Shown one piece after another: positions 1-13,300 of a stretch of DNA of 64,000 nucleotides (position 1 is its first letter; each line of letters starts with the position of its first letter). The DNA is from Schizochytrium sp. CCTCC M209059. Its lineage: Eukaryota > Sar > Bigyra > Thraustochytrida > Thraustochytriidae. The notes below the pieces were generated by a model, which was not told where the DNA came from, made no database searches, and saw only the letters and a list, made by a program, of their open reading frames with translations. Location: positions 186,001-250,000 of the forward strand of contig KN805406.1 in NCBI GenBank assembly GCA_000818945.1, written 5' to 3'. The translations under genes were made by a program, and so were the position numbers.

Positions 1-16
1 CGGCACCAGCATAAAC

Positions 17-1777
17 ATGCTTTCCCAGACCGGAAAAAACAAACATTTCCCTCCTGACGAACACGAGGCCCACGATGCATTCCCGTGGCCTCCTCGGCCA
101 CGAACGCTACCGTGGTGCGGCTACATGCTCGTTCTAGCAGAGCCCGTCTCGCAAAAGTGGCGCGAAACATTCATGATACTAGGTCCCGATGCCATTGCTG
201 AACTTTCGGCTCCGGCGCGCGGCGCCGTGCTTTTTCTCTGGAAAAATGATCCCGAAGCGCCCACACATGTACGCCTTGCACGGCCACGCGCAAATGGACC
301 GCTAGAGGTGCATCTCGTGAGCTGCGAACCGGCCTTTCTTTCCACAGATGATCCGACTCCGGCCGCGGATGAGGTCTGCCTCCGCATGATCTCCCAAACC
401 GATGAACTGACCTTTGCATGGGCGCACGCTCTCCGCACCTGGCTTACCGCCCAAGAAACATCCTCTTGCATCTCCGCGCCCATCCGTTGGACCATAGCCT
501 CGAGTGTGGCACGCCATTGCGCATCACAGGTCCTTTTGCACGGAGTCAGGGGCGACGAAGCAGCGCAAAATGCCGCGAGCGCCCTAGCGTGCACGATCGA
601 CGGCCCACATCTTGTGCACGTGTCTCGTGAGCCTTACAAGTTTCGCTTGCGTAGTCTGCTCCAAGATCGTCTTCCGACGGATGCCGCCACGCTTCTCCGA
701 GGCCTCACGGCACGGATCGAGCGCGTTGGCGCCCCCAAAGCGCGCATGCGTCTCGATTGTCTAGGCCTCGACCTTGCCGAGGCCGCCGCGATCGTGCATG
801 ACAAAGCAATGGACTTTCACGTTAAACCGTTCTTCCGCCAGGCCGCGCAATATCGTCTTCACGTGCACTATCGTGGCCACGCAGTCTATGGCTCGCCTCT
901 CAGGGTCAAGGCTGACCCTGGACCGCCCAGTCCATCACACTGTACCATAGGCGACCTTCGTGTGAAACGCGTCGACGACAAGAAACTATGCGTGGTCCAA
1001 TTTACTGTTTCGCGTCGGGATGCTCTTCTCAATCTTCTTACGAATGCGAACGCGCCTTTTGAACATGTTTTTGAGGTTCAGATGGCTCCTGAGAGCCCGG
1101 GAAAGGTTGTTGACGTACGACATGCAGAAATGGCCCAATGTACGGCACACCTCGCGGTGCCCAGTGATGCGCAAGAAGTAAAGGTTGAGGTCACCCTTGC
1201 CGGGCATCCCGTGCGGGACTCTCCTTTCCTGATTCGACTTCAATCTCGCCAAGACCGAGACGCATCTGCAATGAGAGAGGATTCGCAGACCTTTACGAAG
1301 GGCCCCAGTGAGGCATCTTTTTATCGTGATCTGCTGCAAACACTTTCTCTGACTTCACCGACCCGTGGACCCGCCCCTTCGAACTCGCGTGAGGAGCCTA
1401 CGACGCGACAAGCACCTCTTGGAGCCATGCCTAGCACGAGCAATCTTGTTGCCCTTGAAAAAGCCTACGCCCAGCTCACAGCCACGCTTGCGCCTCTCGC
1501 GCAAGTCGCACGCATTGAACGACTCGACGCAGCCCCTTCCGCCCAATGGAAACGTCTGCTCAACCGTGAACCTTACCTTCCTATCCTCCAAGAAACCCCA
1601 GTTGGTCAAGTACTCGAACATTTGCGCGAATTAAGCATTGCGTTCTCCAAAAGCATGCTTCCGAATCGCCATGTCCTTGTGCAACAAATCGATGCCCTCG
1701 TGCAGGCCCTTGGGGCTTTAATTCAGCCTCATCGCAACAATTTCTCTTCGTCAACGTTCCTCTCAGCTCACCACTAG
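17..1777 (+). CDS. PH-like and filamin-repeat protein (586 aa, possibly 5'-incomplete)
   Basis: Residues about 35-145 have the spacing of a pleckstrin-homology fold: GYMLVLAEP near the start, a basic/aromatic strand, and a final helix around FAWAHALRTWL. Two filamin/ABP280-type immunoglobulin repeats follow. The first ends near residues 280-300 (YRLHVHYRGHAVYGSPLRV) and the second near 385-405 (VEVTLAGHPVRDSPFLIRL); the G-x-x-V-x-x-SPF ending is the signature of filamin repeats. The rest (about 405-586) is Ser/Pro-rich and then helical. Filamin repeats usually mediate protein-protein contacts on actin or signalling scaffolds and PH domains bind phosphoinositides, so a membrane-cortex scaffold is plausible; that is inference. 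No calponin-homology actin-binding domain is visible. The ATG at 17 is the first in frame, but the frame is open to base 2, so the true start may lie outside the window. Confidence 0.7.
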   Translation: MLSQTGKNKHFPPDEHEAHDAFPWPPRPRTLPWCGYMLVLAEPVSQKWRETFMILGPDAIAELSAPARGAVLFLWKNDPEAPTHVRLARPRANGPLEVHLVSCEPAFLSTDDPTPAADEVCLRMISQTDELTFAWAHALRTWLTAQETSSCISAPIRWTIASSVARHCASQVLLHGVRGDEAAQNAASALACTIDGPHLVHVSREPYKFRLRSLLQDRLPTDAATLLRGLTARIERVGAPKARMRLDCLGLDLAEAAAIVHDKAMDFHVKPFFRQAAQYRLHVHYRGHAVYGSPLRVKADPGPPSPSHCTIGDLRVKRVDDKKLCVVQFTVSRRDALLNLLTNANAPFEHVFEVQMAPESPGKVVDVRHAEMAQCTAHLAVPSDAQEVKVEVTLAGHPVRDSPFLIRLQSRQDRDASAMREDSQTFTKGPSEASFYRDLLQTLSLTSPTRGPAPSNSREEPTTRQAPLGAMPSTSNLVALEKAYAQLTATLAPLAQVARIERLDAAPSAQWKRLLNREPYLPILQETPVGQVLEHLRELSIAFSKSMLPNRHVLVQQIDALVQALGALIQPHRNNFSSSTFLSAHH

Positions 1778-2575
1778 CCGTAGGCCTAGATCCTAAGTTA
1801 GGTGAAAGATACCATGTGCTAGGGAAAGCTTGCATCTCAGACGGGTCGGTTTACAAAAGTTGCCAACGCAAACTCTTTCTCTGTCTCTCTCTCTCACACA
1901 TATTTTGGGACGCTTTTCTTTCCATTTTTGAGGAAAGGAAAGGCCAATAAACGTCTCCCTTGCGAGATGCATTTCGACCTCAAGACCGATGCTGTGAAAA
2001 ATCTGCCGCTCGCCAAGAAAATAAAATAAAAAGATTTAAAATGATGAGCTCGCTCGGTGCGCTTTGCATTCTTTCGCCAAGACTAGCCGAAAACGCGAGC
2101 TGTTGCTTTTCAATGTGAATCAACAGCAAGGCCGGCCCATCCTCGAAGGCCTACGAACAAACAGGAAAAAAAAAACAAAATAAACAAAAACAATGAACGA
2201 AAGAAGAAAAAAATCAAACCGCGAGGACCAACGTTGCGGGCCACATCCGCTTGCGCAGTGGCCCGGCGCGGAGGCAAGCAGCGCGACGGCGCGTAGCGCT
2301 GGCCACAAAAGGCTTTGCTCGTGCGCTGGGCCCTACTATCTTCTTGTCCAAGGACGTGCGCTGGCGCAGCTTGAGAGATAGGAGGCATCGATCGGTTGCT
2401 CGTGCCAGCTCCTGGGCATCCAACCTTGCTTTGCCCGTGTCCAGCCGGGAGACTGCAAGTGGATCACGGAGTGGCCTAGGGCTGCAAGTACCGCTGCTGC
2501 AGCGGCCTCTGCCGCTACTGCCGTGACAGTGATCCTCGTTTCCTTCAAGCACAGGCTCGGATTAGCGCAAAAAAG
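1778..2575. other. Intergenic spacer upstream of the TRRAP gene
   Basis: There is no convincing gene in these 800 bases. The first part is the 3' side of the filamin-repeat gene, with a CT-rich stretch near 1876-1895, an AATAAA at 1946-1951 and A-rich sequence at 2015-2040 and 2165-2215. The second part leads into the TRRAP start codon and presumably holds its promoter and 5' UTR. Short open frames here are in GC-rich sequence and resemble nothing I know. Confidence 0.6.
1946..1951 (+). terminator. Candidate polyadenylation signal AATAAA
   Basis: A canonical AATAAA lies about 170 bases after the stop codon of the filamin-repeat gene on the same strand. Whether this organism uses this hexamer is not known from the sequence alone. 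Confidence 0.3.
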
Positions 2576-2643
2576 ATGCAAGACCAACAACCACCACAAC
2601 AGCCCCAGCAGCAAAATGCTCAACAAACGCGACCTGCCGCATC

Positions 2644-2686
<43 letters not shown>

Positions 2687-4272
2687 CAACAACAACAGCA
2701 ACAACAGCAACAACAACAACAGATGCGGCGTCTGGCGCAGCAAAGTTTACAACAGCGTGCGGCCTTGTCCGGAGGAATTCAGGGAGCGGCGCAAGCCGCC
2801 TTCATTGCTCTGCAAGCGCTCGCCAGACGCCTCGAGATAGTCCAAGCTACCCCAGAGTTACTGAAAGACTGTGCTGCTGCTCTTAGGGAGATTCGCGAGC
2901 GGACCACGGATGTGGCGCACCTGGGTATCTACCCGAGCTTCTTGAAACTCATGATACCTCGCGTAGAGCGCCTTCTCCAAAAAGTCCCGGCGCAACTCGG
3001 AAACGGGCCAAAGCAGGAAGTTCGCAACTACTCATTGCAAATCCTCTACAGGTTGCATCATAACGAAACACTTCGCCCCGCCGTGCAGGGCATTCTCAGC
3101 ACCACCGTTGGCGTGCTCGAGGTAGACAACGAAGAGAATGCGCTAGTCAGCCTCAATATTATTGCCGATCTTATCAAAGTCTATCAACCGAGTATAGACG
3201 AGGCGACTCTTCAGGCACTTTGCAGATTCGTCGGCAAGCTCTATAGTCAGCTGGAGGTGTCCATCGCAAAGTACCTCTCGGGCAGCGGATCTGCGGATGG
3301 CTCGCACCCATCGGCCTCTCTTGCCGTTCAACGTCCGGCATCCGAGTCCTTCAAAGTGGTCGGCGAGGTTCCTGTCAATCTCATCTTTTTTATACGCCTG
3401 CATGGTCGCGAGATCGATGCTTTCATGGGCAAACTCATGCCACTCATGGTGCGATCCATCTCCTTTCGCCCACGCTTCCCTAGCAGCAACGACACGGCAG
3501 CCTGCGAGCTGTATCGCCAGCTCATCGTGGGACAGGTGAAAACGCTTTCCTTTTTGACGTACCTTATCCGCTCGTCGTCTTATCAAGAGCGTCTACGCGA
3601 CTTTCAGACCGAAATCAGTCAGAGTGTTGTTGGCCTTTTGCGTGCCTGCCCTCCCCAGGCTGTATCCACCCGCAAGGAGCTTTTGAACGCCACGCGTCAC
3701 ATTTTGGCCACCAGCTTTCGCGCGGGCTTTGTCGGGCTTGTCGACCATTTTCTCGACGAGTCCGTCTTGCTCGGTGGGCCCTATTGGATACCGCCCAACA
3801 GTATCAACAGCGCCCAGCCCCTCGGCGCGCACCCACTCGTTGCCGCGCGAGAACAGCCGCTCATGCCGCTGGCCTACTCCACGCTCGCGGATCTTGTACA
3901 CCATGTCCGCACGCGGCTCAGCATGAGGCAACTTTCCAAGGTAATTTACATTTTCTCGCGGAATATTCATGACGCAAGTATGCCGCTCAGTATCCAGAGC
4001 ACCTCGGTCCGACTTTTGCTCAATCTCGTTGATAGTATCTTTCACAACAAGGAGCCAGAGCGAAATGAAAGCCGTCCTCTGCTTGTGCACATTCTACATA
4101 CTATCGTGCAAAAGTTCGGTTCGTTGCGCCATTATATTCCCGAGGTTGTACAAGCTGAGAAGCAACGTCAGGAGGCTCGGCAACGCAGCACATTTAATTC
4201 GCAGCACTCCAAACCAGTGGACTCGTACTACTATTATCGGCTGCGAAAGGCGCAGGCACCGGCCGCAAACTC

Positions 4273-4308
<36 letters not shown>

Positions 4309-7300
4309 CTCCTCGTCGTCCTCCTCATCATCATCATCTTCATCATCATCAGTAGCAGCCTCTTCCTCCGCGGTGGAGTCTGGCTCGGGGGCTGGGTCTG
4401 GACCAGCGACAGGTGAAGGGTCAGCTGCAAAGGCTCAGTCTTCTTCGCCTAACCCTGGCGGAAACGCTTCGGCCCCCGGGCCGGCATCCGTCGACAGCTC
4501 GAATGCTTCTCCAGATTACGACATCGACGTCATCCGTGTAGGTGAAGATGGCCTCGCTGACGCGGCACCTTCGTCTAGCAGCGCGCCACAGGGCAATCCA
4601 CGATTTTTGGATATCGAGGACGATGAATCAGAGGTCCATGAAGCGGATTCAGTCAAGGAAATCAAGTCACTCATCAGCACCATGATGCTCGGCCTCAAGA
4701 CTGTTCTTTGGTGCGTATGCAATTACGGTCCCAAGAAGCTTGACCGGGATATCAAAGCTGGGGCCCCTGTCAGCTCGTCTGCTTCTCACCCCTCCTACCT
4801 GAGCGGACTTCTCGACCCAGCTGAAATGGAAATGGTAGCAAACCTTCTCCAGTGGGGATTCCAATGCATTCCCGTCTATCGCCATGGACTTCTTGACGAA
4901 GAGAAATATGAGGAGACCCCTCCGAAAGAACCACTTACTAAAACAGAGGAGCTCAAGGAGGTCTCTAGCGCTACAGCAGGCGAACTTGACGTGATCAACC
5001 TGTTCGCCGAGGTCTTCACAGTACTGGACTCACACGACTTTGCAGACCTCTTTCGCTCGCGTATGCCTCTTCTTGTGGCCAATATCGTACGGCACCCAAC
5101 GCTCATCGCCTTTCCTAAGCGCTTGCTGAGGAAAAACTCCATCTCGCACTCGTTCATGTGGTTGCTCTTGGAATTTGTCATTGACCATTTCACGCTCATG
5201 GCAGGCAATGTCATGCCGTCCAAAAAGCAACTCGTCTGTGGGCCGGACCTTTCCAATATTGCTACCACTCTCATCTCCCCGCTCATGTACAAGGGGGTGC
5301 CAAAGGCCGGCAACAAGGCTGCCGCATCGCGAGTTGGGCTCGGGCTCCCAAGTCCTAGTTTTGTCCTCCCTCTCGCCGGCAACACGCCGCGTCACCCCGG
5401 AACACCGGCCACGACGGCATCTTCTGCCGCTATGAGCCCACACTTTGCCACGGGGGCACCCTCACCGGTGCCCGTTGTCGCTCCTCAAGCTCCGGGGGCA
5501 TCGCCTACAAATTCACAAGATCCAGCGTCCTCGTCTTGGGCAACCACAGGCTCTCCTATGGCGAGTGCAGCACCTTCGCCGTCTCCCTTAACTCCGGGGC
5601 GCAAGCGCAGAGCGTCTGGTATTTCTCCCGAACCTGAAAATGACGGCCCCACGGGCGATGGGGACTCAAATACTCCGCCACATGGTGGACTCGCAACGGG
5701 GCGTTCTCGTGGCGAACGCGATGTGTATGCAGATTTTGTGCTTGATGAGGGCGTGCAACACGAGGCAAATCTGCCATCGGTGATTGCGCAGCTCGTAGAG
5801 ATTCTCTTTACTTGCATCGAGAACTACACGGATGAGCCCGTTGCTGGGGCGCCGCCTGCGTCGCTAAATGGAAGTGGTGCACGAGGCAACGCCGCAGGCA
5901 CTTCGGGTGCCGACGGGTCCTCCAACAGCCCCTCGCGCCTCGGAGGTCTTGCTCCGGGCTGGATCATTGCTGGCAACATGCAGGCGCGCATCGAAAAGCT
6001 TATGACGCTCTGCTTCGTTCTCGCGCCACACATGACAAGTGCGCCTCTCTCGCCACTTCGCGCGACCGTTCGCGCCCCTCACATCGCGCGTTACCTGCAA
6101 TGGGCAAACAAAGACAAGGCAGCAATCGGCCTTGTTAACCAGATTTTGCAGGGCAACAAGTTTCCGATTTGCGCCAATAGTCAAGGGCGTGACTGCTACC
6201 TCATGACACTTCGATCGCTAATGCGCGTTATTGCGCGGAGGCCCGTTCTGCAGGAGCTGGTCAAGTCCAAAGTTCAACACATGCTTGTGCCAGCCTTGCG
6301 AGCGCTTTCGCAGCTGCTTGTTCAAGCGCGCGGTGAAAGCAAGTGCTCACGAGATGCTCGGGCAGATCTTGTGGCCGAGGTGGTCCTTCTCTTCGCGGTC
6401 CGGATCCCGCGGCCGGAGTTGGCTTCCCACATACCTATACTGCAAAGTGCTTTTGAAACAGCGCTCGCGGCAAATGAGCACCGCAATACTGACCTTGTGC
6501 GTCTCGCTCTTCGTATTCTCGAAACATGGGTTGATGCGCTTGGGCCTGAGGAATTTGATGGACTCTTTTTGAGCAAGGGCGAAGCGGGTGGCGAGGGGTC
6601 GCCCACCTTTGCTCACGCCATTGCCAGACTACTGCAACCGTCCCCCCAACCTTGCGGCACAGGTGCTCTTCGAGTGTTGGGCAAAATCGGCAAACGCGCT
6701 CGCCTCGCACTTCTCAATGTGGTACCAGAAACCCCGCTGCGTTCTCGCACAAGTCTTGAGCGCGCCCTCGTTGTCGAGATGCACTGGGCAGTCGCGCAAC
6801 AAGGCCAGAGCCGTGGCAGCGGCAGCGGGGGCGCCAAGTTGCAGTTCTGCCTCGATCAGGTAGCCCGCAGCGCAAGTGCCTTCTTGCACGAAACGCATCA
6901 ACCCGAGCTTGGCGTCAAGTGGATCACTGCTCTCGCGGGGGGCGTAGACGGTGACAGCCAGTTGTCGTTGGGCGGCGGCGCGGTTTCCCCCAAGCGACAG
7001 CGGCCAGGCGGTCTTTTGTCCTCAGCAATGGCCGCTCTTGCGGGTAGCGGGGCAAGATCCCCGCTGCACCAGGCACCTACAATGCCTAGCTTAGCCGGTA
7101 ATACCGTCGACGCAATTTGGACCGGAGCATCGGGAACAAGTTCCGCGCACACGCCAGTGCAGCGAGCACTGTACACGCCAGTTTCTGCACTTGCACCCAA
7201 GCAAAGAACGAGCCAAGGTCTCTTGGCCATTCTAGAGGACGCTGAATATTACAAGCAAAAGGCTGTTCAGCTTCTCTTTGCATGCGTGGCGCATATGCTT

Positions 7301-10300
7301 GACACCAGTGACCTCGCCGACCTCCCACTTTCCCAAACGCCGCCTCAAGGCCTCAACACCATGCGCGCTTTTATTGAGGAAAAAATTGACAAGGTGCCTT
7401 TTTACCAAACGCCGTCTCTTGCAGCGTCGGAAGGTGTTGACGCTCTCAAGCTGGCGCAGAGGGAACTCCTCGTGGACGCTTTGTTTGGCCTTGCAGAAGC
7501 GAGCTGTGATCATCAGATGCGCAATTCAACGTGGCCACTTTTGCAGGGAATTCTTGAGTTCATTGTCGTTGCCGCCATGGCTTCAGCAGTGCGCACGCGC
7601 CCTTCCGGCTTTGAGTCGAGCAGTGCAAGTTCTATGGGCAGTACGCGTGCAGGAAGTAGCGAGACGTCTCCAGTTGTGGTCATGGATTCGGGGGCCACGT
7701 TTGCTGGCATCGCCCCACCTGGAGCTGCGAATCCGCACATGGGCCGTCGTCGTGCTGCAAGCATCTCGAGCGAAGGCGGCGGGGAAGGGTCCGAGCATGC
7801 CGAGCGTATCTCTGCCGCCGCCGTTGTTGGTGCCGGCGTGGATGCAACCGTTGGCAACGAAGTTATCGTGCGCATGATCACGACTGCGTGTCCTGCGCAC
7901 ACACGTCTAGCTCTGCTCATGATTGACCGCCTTGCGAGAACAATTGCGCTCGCTCTCGATATTCCCTCGCTGGATCACGGAGATGGCCCCGCTGGCACAG
8001 CCGCGGAGCCAATCTTGCGCGATCTTGTTGAAAGACTCGGAGCCGCAGCTTGCGAAACGCGCTGGGAAATGCGGCTAGGAGCTTGCATTGGGCTGCGGCA
8101 CCTCGTTTCGATCGCTGGATCGAAATGGATTATTTCTCAGCAAGCCACGATACTTGACATTTTCGTCTTTGCGCTTGAGACCCATCAGGAGCCTTTTGGT
8201 ATTGACGTCTTTTTCCATGCATCGACCGGTGTGCAGGAGGTTCTTATTGCGTGTCATCTTGCTTCGCAAGACGTTCCTTCGGCAGCTGCGTCTACAAACG
8301 CAAAGGATCCCATGGAAGTAGAGGCGACTCCCACCGCCACATCGAGCTCAACAGACTCAACACCTGCATCAGCAGCTGCAGCGACGCCCACCGAAGATGG
8401 TGAAGATTCAACAATCCAAAACAATGCCCCATCAGAAAAGGAACTCACGCGAAGGCAAGCGACCTCTGCCAAGGCACTCCTTCAGCTCATGAAGAGCCAC
8501 TACCAGCCAAGTCGACAAGCGGGCAAGCGAAATTTTACTCTCCTGTCCCGATTGTGCCAGCGTTCCATCGGAGAGCTCATTGCGCTGGACCGACGCGGCC
8601 TGGTCTCACTGCGGCACACGTTGCTTTCGCATACTGTGCGCAAGCGCACGAGCGGGATGCAGGTCGTCATCCTCGACGTACTAGCCTTCTTGCTCGACCA
8701 GGATCCGTGCCCGATTGACTTGAGCGACGAGAACATCAAAACGCGGATCATTCAGACCATGGCGGACGCCATTGTCCTCGTAGATATGGCAGCTCGTCCG
8801 AGCAGCGAGCGCAGCTACGTCGTCTGTCTAGAGTACAACTCGCGTCTTCACAACGTCAAGGCGGCGCCGACCTCCTTTGCTTCAAGTGAACACACCCCTG
8901 GCTGCTTGCACGCCGGTCAATATTCCTTTCCAGACGTGCCGCGCAGCGTGGCTTTGCGCGTCGTGGCCGTGGATTTGATGCGGGCCTGCCTTGCACGCGG
9001 CGGCGTCGATCTCGTTCGGAAAATGAACGCCAACGACACGTCTCGCCCGGTTCGTGATCGGGCTGTCAAGCTGGTCATCACATCCGCTCTGAGCTCTTGG
9101 CCTTGCGTGAGTCGATCTGCGCAAAACGGTCTGCACGTCATTGAGAAGCTCTCGCACGAGCGACTGAGCTCTGATGCCCAAGATGTGGCCAAAGCGGTGC
9201 CCGCGCAGGTGGTCTCAGATCTGCTCAAGGTTGTTACACGATCAATTCGCAGCACGGAATCAGAATTCCTGCAGACGAATGCTGCTGTCGACCTTGAGCT
9301 TTCTCCGCCCATGCTGCAGGGCACTCTCGCCATCGTCGAGACCTTCAAATCACAGGCCACCATCTCCACCGTCGCTTCTAATTTGGTCGCACAGCTTCGC
9401 ACCATCCTCATGCAGCCACCGCCTGTGGAAACGCTCTCTTCGGAAGGCGAGCTTCGCACGGACCGAAAGCTCATGGGACTTGACCTGGCGAGCGAAATTC
9501 TGCGCGTCCTTTCGCATTTCCCGGAGCGAAACATCATGGACAACTTGAAAATGATCGTGACCCACGTGGTCCGTCTCGAGACGGCAGCGCAGCGATTGAC
9601 GGTGGAACGCATGTTTTCAAGCACGCCGGCCTCGTCGCCCAACACCACCCCGTTCTTCCGCATCCCGGGCCACCTCTCCTCGCCGATAAAGGAGCCTCTA
9701 CAGCTCATCTGCCATCGGTTTCCTGCCCGGGTGATCACCTATCTGCTTGCGGAGATGGTTCACAACAAAGACCTCGTGAGGCTCTGCAAGCAGCTTTTGA
9801 CGATGCCGCAAGCGGGCAAACTCCGCGCAGAGTTGCTGCGGCCCGAGCACACGAATCGCCTCATCACCACGATGCTCTCGCTCGGCAGTGGCACGGACAA
9901 GTCTACGAGTCGACAGGATTATACCGCGCTTGCATTTCACGCCGTGGACATTATTCACATTGTGATGCGATACATTCCACAGTGGCTTTCCGTGCGTTTG
10001 AACCTGTACGAGACCTTGTTGTCCGTATGGCGCGATCGGCGACTGTTGAGCCACCTCCGGCAGGAAGAGCGCCTTTCTTGGCGCCAGCGGGAATTTTACA
10101 GCAACATGAGCAGTATCTTCATGGCGCACTTCCGCCATGCAACAAAGGCAATCGGGCGCGACCTGCAGCGCCGCGATGTTTCGGCATCGAGTGGGGCGAG
10201 TCCGCAAAGTACTCACCAAAATGAGCACTTGCTCGTGACTGCGGCAGCCATTCCATTCGAGATGCTCACCTTGGCTTCCGTGCGCTCCACGGGCGATAGC

Positions 10301-13300
10301 GCCGTTCTTCTTCGATTCTACCGCAATGAAGTCGCGCAAAACCCGGTCATGGATATCCGGGTCGCCGTGGTCAAACACTATGTGCAGCTGGTTCACCAGG
10401 ACCGCGAAATGGGCTCGCACATCAAGGAGGCTGCACTTCGACTCATTGTGATTCCCACTCTTGCACATTCGCGCGAGAATGGACCTTTCCACACGAGTCG
10501 CATTGATTTGGGCGAAGGTCGCCTCTTGGGCGAGGAACTCGTGCGGGAAAACTTTGCAAGTGTCCCTGGAGGTTCGCGGACGCCGACTGTACCCGCTACC
10601 ACGGCCTCTTCTTCGTCTTCCAAAAATGGCAGTTCCTCGTCAAATACGGGCGCAGGCTTTGAGTCGGGGCCTTCTAGCAAGACAGCGGGTGGCGCCCAAG
10701 GAAGTGTTGACTCGCAAACGCATGTAGCGACATCGGTTCCTGGCGGCGCGACTTCGCCCTCGCAAAACACGGCGCAAGGAGGTGGAGGAGGCAGACCTAC
10801 GGGTGTGGATACGGAACCTTCGTCGATGGGCCGCGGAAACGCTCTTTCTCCACAACTTTTGCAAAAGATTCGCACGCCGCCGCATTCGCTCTTCGAGCCA
10901 ACGCCGTCAAGTCGAAACGCGTTGCAGGTTCAGTTGCTCAAGCTTGCGACTCTGCTCATTGCCAATTACAGCGAGGAGCTTGATCCGCTACGCAAGATCC
11001 TGCTCAAGTTTGCGTGGAACCACCTCAAGAACGAAGACACTGCGAGCAAAGAGTGGGCATATGTGAATATTTGCACGTTCATCAACGTGTACAAGACTCC
11101 ATCAGACATTATCCTGCAGGTCTACGTCGCCTTGTTACGCGAGCACTCGGGCGAGTCCCGTGATCTGGTTCAGAAATCGCTCGATCTTTTGGTGCCTGCG
11201 CTCGCCAAGCAATTGAAAGTGCAAAAGTACACGCGGGCAATTCAATGGACGAAGAAGCTTGTCTCTGACGAAAGTCACAAACTTGTGCAGCTCACGCACA
11301 TTTGGCAGCTCGTGGCCAGTCACCAAGAGCTCTTTTATCAGCATCGACATCAGTTTTTGCCTGCGATTGTGGCCTCGCTTGTCAAGCTCTTTATGGTGTC
11401 GCCAAACATGCCGAACCGTGCGCTTGCTGTCGACCTCGCGGAGCTTTTCCTGCGCTGGGAATTGACGCGAGATACGGAGGAAGAAGTGTGGGAGGAATCG
11501 AACCGTCAAAGCAACCAGACGAAAAAGTCCACGAAATCCAGCACCAATAGCCCGGTGTCGCCAGCGGGACCATCGTCAGTGAGCAACCATCCTTCCCCTG
11601 CGCCTCCCGAAGACCTTTCAGCGCGATTGTCTGCAGCGAGAGACTCTGCTCGAGGATTTAGGTCGACGCCACCACTCGTGACTGCGGTTTTAACCTTTTT
11701 AGTTCGAGCAAGTACACTGCTTGCAGACGCCAAGGAGTCTGACGCTGCGGCACTTCGGCGCAGATGTCTCCATCTCATCAAGCAGAACCTCGACTTTGCT
11801 GCGCGCTTGCAGGCGACGGCGAACAAGAAAGCAATAGGGGCCGCAGGCAAGCCGACTCCGTCTGGTGGCGGTGATGCGAACAAGTCACCGTCCCAAGTAA
11901 ACGCTCAAGCTCCGGCAACGCCCCGGCGTCAGTGGGTCAAGTTCGCCTTTCTCGCAAAGCAAATCGAGCAAGTGGTGAAAAAACAAAAAGAGCGTGGTGA
12001 CCAGGCGGAATCTGCGGTCAAAGCTGCTGCAAAGTCAGCTGCTGCGAATTCTGCCGCAGGTGCAAGCGCAGCGGCAAAGGCCGCGCAAGTGGAGGCAGGC
12101 AAGGATCCCAATTTGACCGAGGAGAAGCCAGGTACACTCTACTGTATTCTTGAAATCCTGGACATGGTCATTGTGGCCGATGCAGAAGCCATTGCAGAGC
12201 CATTTGTCCGCGAGAATGCGCGTTACCTTCAAGTCATCATACCTGCTATCTTCGGGTGCGCAGAGCGAGGCGCGCGCGATAAATTCCTTGCCTTCATTTC
12301 GCATTTGCGACAGGTCATGCCTATTCCCGCCGGCGGCGCTGCGGCTTCCGACGCCGCCTTGTCGTCTGCAAAGGCTTCCTCGGTGTCTCCTTCATCGGCC
12401 CGCGCCTCGCACACCAGCCCGGAGTCTACCTCTATCAAGAACAACTTGCCTGCGGCCACAAGTGTTGCAGGCTCATCATCATCAGTATCATCAGCATCCT
12501 CGGGGATGTCCAAGTCCCCTGGGACGAGTTTCTCTCGAGGCGAAAGCGATGGTGGATTTTACGCACACCTTTTCCATGCGATCGAGGAGAGACTTCTTTT
12601 AGCTGCGGACGATGGTAAGAAGGCAATGCAGGAAGCGTTACATAGTCATCAACAAGCGCTGCTCTTGCAGCAGCAAAAACAAGCGGCCCTGAATCGTCAG
12701 GCCAGCGCTTCATCGGACGGCTCGGAGTCGAAGGCGGGGCAGGGCAACGCTGGCTCGAAAAAGACGACCAAAGGGAAAAAATTCAACATTCCGTCAAAGG
12801 CAGCGCATCAAAAAGCGGCGCGTGCAGAAGCTCTTCGCAAAGCCAAGGAAGTCGGAGCCGGTCCAAAGGGTACCTTGCAGACGCTGCAACTGCTCCAAGT
12901 GCTGTGCAGCCGCGACCCACCCACCATTCTCATGCAGCGCGAAGGGGTCTTGGATGTCCGGCTTGATGTCGACGCGTACAATAGCAAAGCAGTCGATCGC
13001 TTCATGGATTCCCTGATGAAGCTCATGAACAAGGTCATTAAAGATCTCGTTGGGGCCGCGACGAATCGTGCCAAGGTTGCCGCTCGAACAGCAGCTTCGC
13101 TCGGGGGCTCCCCGACGCTATTCGTCTCGACACCTCTCTCGGCATCAAATGAGACGATTCGAGAGTTCTCGTCGCGCGCTATGTGCATCCTTCTTGAAGT
13201 GCTTGGATCGAGAGTTTTGTGCCACGAGACCCATCGTCGTCAATATCTGTTGAACGTGCAAACGCTTCTCGATAAGCTCGACATTCATGATGACCTCGTG

